A stretch of DNA of 24,668 bases from Bacteroidota bacterium (GTDB taxonomy: Bacteria; Bacteroidota; Bacteroidia; Chitinophagales; Chitinophagaceae): assembly GCA_023429825.1 (NCBI GenBank), contig JAEZDC010000122.1:1-24668 (forward strand), given 5' to 3'. The notes below the pieces were generated by a model. It was not told the DNA's origin and made no database searches. It was given only the letters and a program-made list of their open reading frames with translations. Both the position numbers and the translations under genes were made by a program. Within the stretch, counting starts at the first letter, position 1. Every line of letters starts with the position of its first letter. This document shows positions 22,823-24,668 of this stretch, in pieces.

Positions 22823-23334
22823 GAAGGTGCATTTTCGAAACCCAATTCTGTTTTCAATGCTTCTACTACATTGAAAATAATGGGACATCGATCGTAATGC
22901 ATGAAAGTAGTGAATAATCTGTTTTTGAAACCGGGCAGGTGTAGTGCAGGAAACTCTTTACATCCTGCAAAGCGATATTCGTATACGGTGCATTTATTAT
23001 CTGAAAGAAAATGGCATGGGATCGCATTCAGTATCATCATGCCGTTGCTTCCTTTTTCGAGGTAGGTATCATCAAAATTGTCACGTGTAAGATGAAGATG
23101 TTCAGCCAGGTTATTGGCTTCTGTCTCATCAATATTTACCATCAGGCTTTTGCAGCAATTGCCACATGCGGTGCAGTTGATACGCGGTGATATAGAACGA
23201 TCCAATTCACCAACTAAAGTGTCAATCTCTACCGCATCATGGCTTTCCAGGAATACCCTGAACGCATCATTCTCCTCCTGCTTTACAGAAGCATACGCCT
23301 GCATCTCTTCAATATCTGTCTGTAGCTGGTTCAT
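22819..23334 (-). CDS. YkgJ-family cysteine cluster protein (CxxCxxCC)
   Basis: A 171-residue cytoplasmic protein with the family motif CTACGNCC (Cys54, 57, 60 and 61), followed by further conserved cysteines in PCHFL, KCTVYEYRFAGCKEFP and RCPII. These are thought to bind Fe-S or zinc; the reaction of the family is unknown. The N-terminal 50 residues are helical and acidic. It is the first gene of a coupled pair with the Ycf48-like propeller, an unusual pairing of a metal-cluster protein with an exported propeller. A perfect -7 box (TACTTTTG, 23350-23343) lies only 8 bases before the ATG, so the leader is very short or absent. It is divergent from parE. Confidence 0.88.
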   Translation of the reverse strand: MNQLQTDIEEMQAYASVKQEENDAFRVFLESHDAVEIDTLVGELDRSISPRINCTACGNCCKSLMVNIDETEANNLAEHLHLTRDNFDDTYLEKGSNGMMILNAIPCHFLSDNKCTVYEYRFAGCKEFPALHLPGFKNRLFTTFMHYDRCPIIFNVVEALKTELGFENAPS

Positions 23335-23342
23335 TGCAGATT

Positions 23343-23350
23343 CAAAAGTA
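23343..23350 (-). promoter_or_regulatory. -7 box of the YkgJ-type operon (TACTTTTG)
   Basis: Perfect minus-strand match to TAnnTTTG, 8 bases before the ATG. The 11 bases around it (AGCTACTTTTG) are repeated exactly at the parE promoter on the other strand. No TTTG -33 element is seen. Confidence 0.5.
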
Positions 23351-23394
23351 GCTGGTATTTACTGCTTTAGCAGATAAGATTTCCTTAAGAGTTT

Positions 23395-23403
23395 TTATCC
23401 ACA
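23395..23403 (+). promoter_or_regulatory. DnaA box (TTATCCACA) upstream of parE
   Basis: A perfect 9-of-9 match to the canonical DnaA box, 32 bases before the parE -33 element in the divergent promoter region. Function is inferred from the motif only. Confidence 0.5.
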
Positions 23404-23434
23404 CATTTGCAGGCGTTTGTCAAAAACTAGCACA

Positions 23435-23463
23435 TTGCATGGCTGCTGCAAAAGCTACTTTTG
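23435..23463 (+). promoter_or_regulatory. Promoter of parE (TTG-N18-TACTTTTG)
   Basis: TTG at 23435-23437 and TACTTTTG at 23456-23463, a perfect -7 box with near-ideal spacing for the Bacteroidota primary sigma factor. The start would be near 23469, giving a leader of about 20 bases. Confidence 0.7.
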
Positions 23464-23487
23464 TTAGTGGCGATCTAATATAAGTAT

Positions 23488-24668
23488 ATGGCTGATAATA
23501 AGAATTTGTTTGATTATACGGAAGATAGTATCAAGAGCCTCGACTGGAAGGAACACATCCGGCTTAGACCGGGTATGTATATTGGTAAGTTGGGTGATGG
23601 CTCTGCAGCGGATGATGGTATCTATGTATTGATGAAAGAAGTGATCGATAACTGTATCGATGAACATACGATGGGTTATGGGAAACAGGTAGACATCACC
23701 ATTGATGGAAAAAGCGTAACGATAAGGGATTACGGGCGTGGTATTCCTTTGGGTAAGGTAGTGGATGTGGTGAGTAAGATCAACACCGGTGCGAAGTATG
23801 ATAGCAAAGCTTTCCAGAAGAGTGTGGGATTGAATGGTGTGGGTACCAAGGCGGTGAATGCGCTGAGTAATTATTTTAAAGTAGAAAGCATTCGTGAAGG
23901 CAAGATGAAGGTGGCCGAGTTTGAAAGAGGTGTGTTAGTAAAAGAGCATAAAGAAGCTAAGACAAATGAAAATAACGGAACACTGATCACTTTCACACCT
24001 GATGACAGTGTATTCAGGCATTTTAATTTCCGCTATGAATACATTGAAGAACAAATATGGAACTACTGCTATCTCAATGCAGGTTTGGTGCTTACGCTGA
24101 ACGGAAAGAAGTTCGTTAGTAAGAATGGATTACTGGACCTCTTACAGCGTAAGACAAATGTGGATGAGATAAGATATCCCATCATTCATTTAAAAGGAGA
24201 GGATATTGAAGTTGCTATCACGCACAATAATGATTATGGTGAAGACATTTTCTCATTTGTCAACGGCCAGTATACCACGCAGGGTGGAACACACCAGCAA
24301 GCTTTCCGGGAAGCGTATGTAAAAGTGATCAGGGATTTTTACAAGAAAGATTATGATGCGAGTGACATCCGTACTAGTATCGTAGCAGCCATTTCAGTGA
24401 GAGTGCAGGAACCGGTATTTGAAAGCCAGACAAAAACAAAGTTGGGTTCCTCAGTAGTGTATGAGAACGGGCCGACGATGAAGAACTTTGTACAGGAGTT
24501 TTTAGGAAAGGAACTGGATAATTTCCTCCACCGGAATTCTTCTGTGGCCGATGCTTTGAAGAAACGCATTGAGCAAAACGAAAAGGAAAGAAAAGAATTA
24601 GCAGGGATAAAAAAGCTGGCGAATGAGAGAGCCAAGAAAGCGAACCTGCACAATAAGAAGCTGAGAGA
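23488..24668 (+). CDS. parE: DNA topoisomerase IV subunit B, N-terminal part (runs off the window)
   Basis: The ATPase subunit of a type IIA topoisomerase that unlinks daughter chromosomes with ParC. 393 codons are visible without a stop, ending at the window edge. GHKL ATPase landmarks: IRLRPGMYIG (24-33), catalytic Glu51 in KEVIDNCIDEH, ATP-binding DYGRGIP (81-87), the ATP lid GLNGVGTKAVNAL (114-126), and the transducer-domain QTK loop (Gln314-Lys316). The C-terminal visible part (from about 345) is the charged helical start of the TOPRIM linker. GyrB is the alternative; the short N-terminus, KEVIDN and the Bacteroidota style favour ParE, but the TOPRIM half is not visible. Starts after an A-T-rich leader without Shine-Dalgarno sequence. 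Confidence 0.88.
   Translation, partial: MADNKNLFDYTEDSIKSLDWKEHIRLRPGMYIGKLGDGSAADDGIYVLMKEVIDNCIDEHTMGYGKQVDITIDGKSVTIRDYGRGIPLGKVVDVVSKINTGAKYDSKAFQKSVGLNGVGTKAVNALSNYFKVESIREGKMKVAEFERGVLVKEHKEAKTNENNGTLITFTPDDSVFRHFNFRYEYIEEQIWNYCYLNAGLVLTLNGKKFVSKNGLLDLLQRKTNVDEIRYPIIHLKGEDIEVAITHNNDYGEDIFSFVNGQYTTQGGTHQQAFREAYVKVIRDFYKKDYDASDIRTSIVAAISVRVQEPVFESQTKTKLGSSVVYENGPTMKNFVQEFLGKELDNFLHRNSSVADALKKRIEQNEKERKELAGIKKLANERAKKANLHNKKLR

Overview
This is a protein-dense stretch of chromosome, mostly housekeeping genes, from a member of the Bacteroidota, most likely near the Chitinophagaceae (inferred from protein style; no database search was possible). Supporting signs: exported proteins ending their signal peptides in A-Q or S-Q, start codons with A-rich leaders and no clear Shine-Dalgarno sequence, -7 promoter boxes of the Bacteroidota type TAnnTTTG (one with TTTG exactly 19 bp upstream), a tRNA without encoded CCA, and Bacteroidota-style ParE and SMC. 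There is no phage, insertion sequence, CRISPR array or defence island.

Layout. 1-3397 (+): the 3' part of pyruvate carboxylase, an exported protein of unknown function, and an exported choloylglycine hydrolase-family enzyme. 3422-4170 (-): a small exported unknown protein and the SRP RNA gene, which lies in what would otherwise look like an empty gap. 4293-5751: a transaldolase/fructose-6-phosphate aldolase (+) facing a small exported protein (-) across a shared terminator, then a 66-residue unknown (+). 5738-9199 (-): corA-Nudix (coupled by TAATG), pyrR-dapF (coupled by TGATG), a four-helix membrane protein, and tRNA-Cys with its terminator and promoter. 9094-9572 has no gene but is rich in structure: a 63-bp duplication between the tRNA and its promoter, then about 240 bp of degenerate sequence with an 11-bp period. 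9573-12091 (+): a nucleoside phosphorylase, a 7-bp tandem repeat, a lipoprotein, a hairpin cluster and a DUF1905/YdeI protein. 12135-13373 (-): a PQQ-type sugar dehydrogenase lipoprotein. 13696-16989 (+): a large exported TPR-CHAT protein. 17305-21724 (+): smc, a two-helix membrane protein and a DUF486 protein. 21797-23334 (-): a YkgJ-type cysteine-cluster protein coupled by ATGA to a Ycf48-like beta-propeller. 23488-end (+): the start of topoisomerase IV subunit B.

How it fits together. The genes serve central metabolism (pyc, transaldolase, dapF, pyrR, nucleoside phosphorylase), protein export (SRP RNA), and chromosome maintenance (smc, parE). Both chromosome genes carry DnaA-box-like sites just upstream, which hints at shared cell-cycle control. 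I found no clearly new multi-gene system. The most unusual signals are the 11-bp periodic array, the tRNA-Cys leader duplication, the DnaA-box pair before smc, a terminator that swallows the apparent start codon of the gene after smc, and the stand-alone exported CHAT protein.
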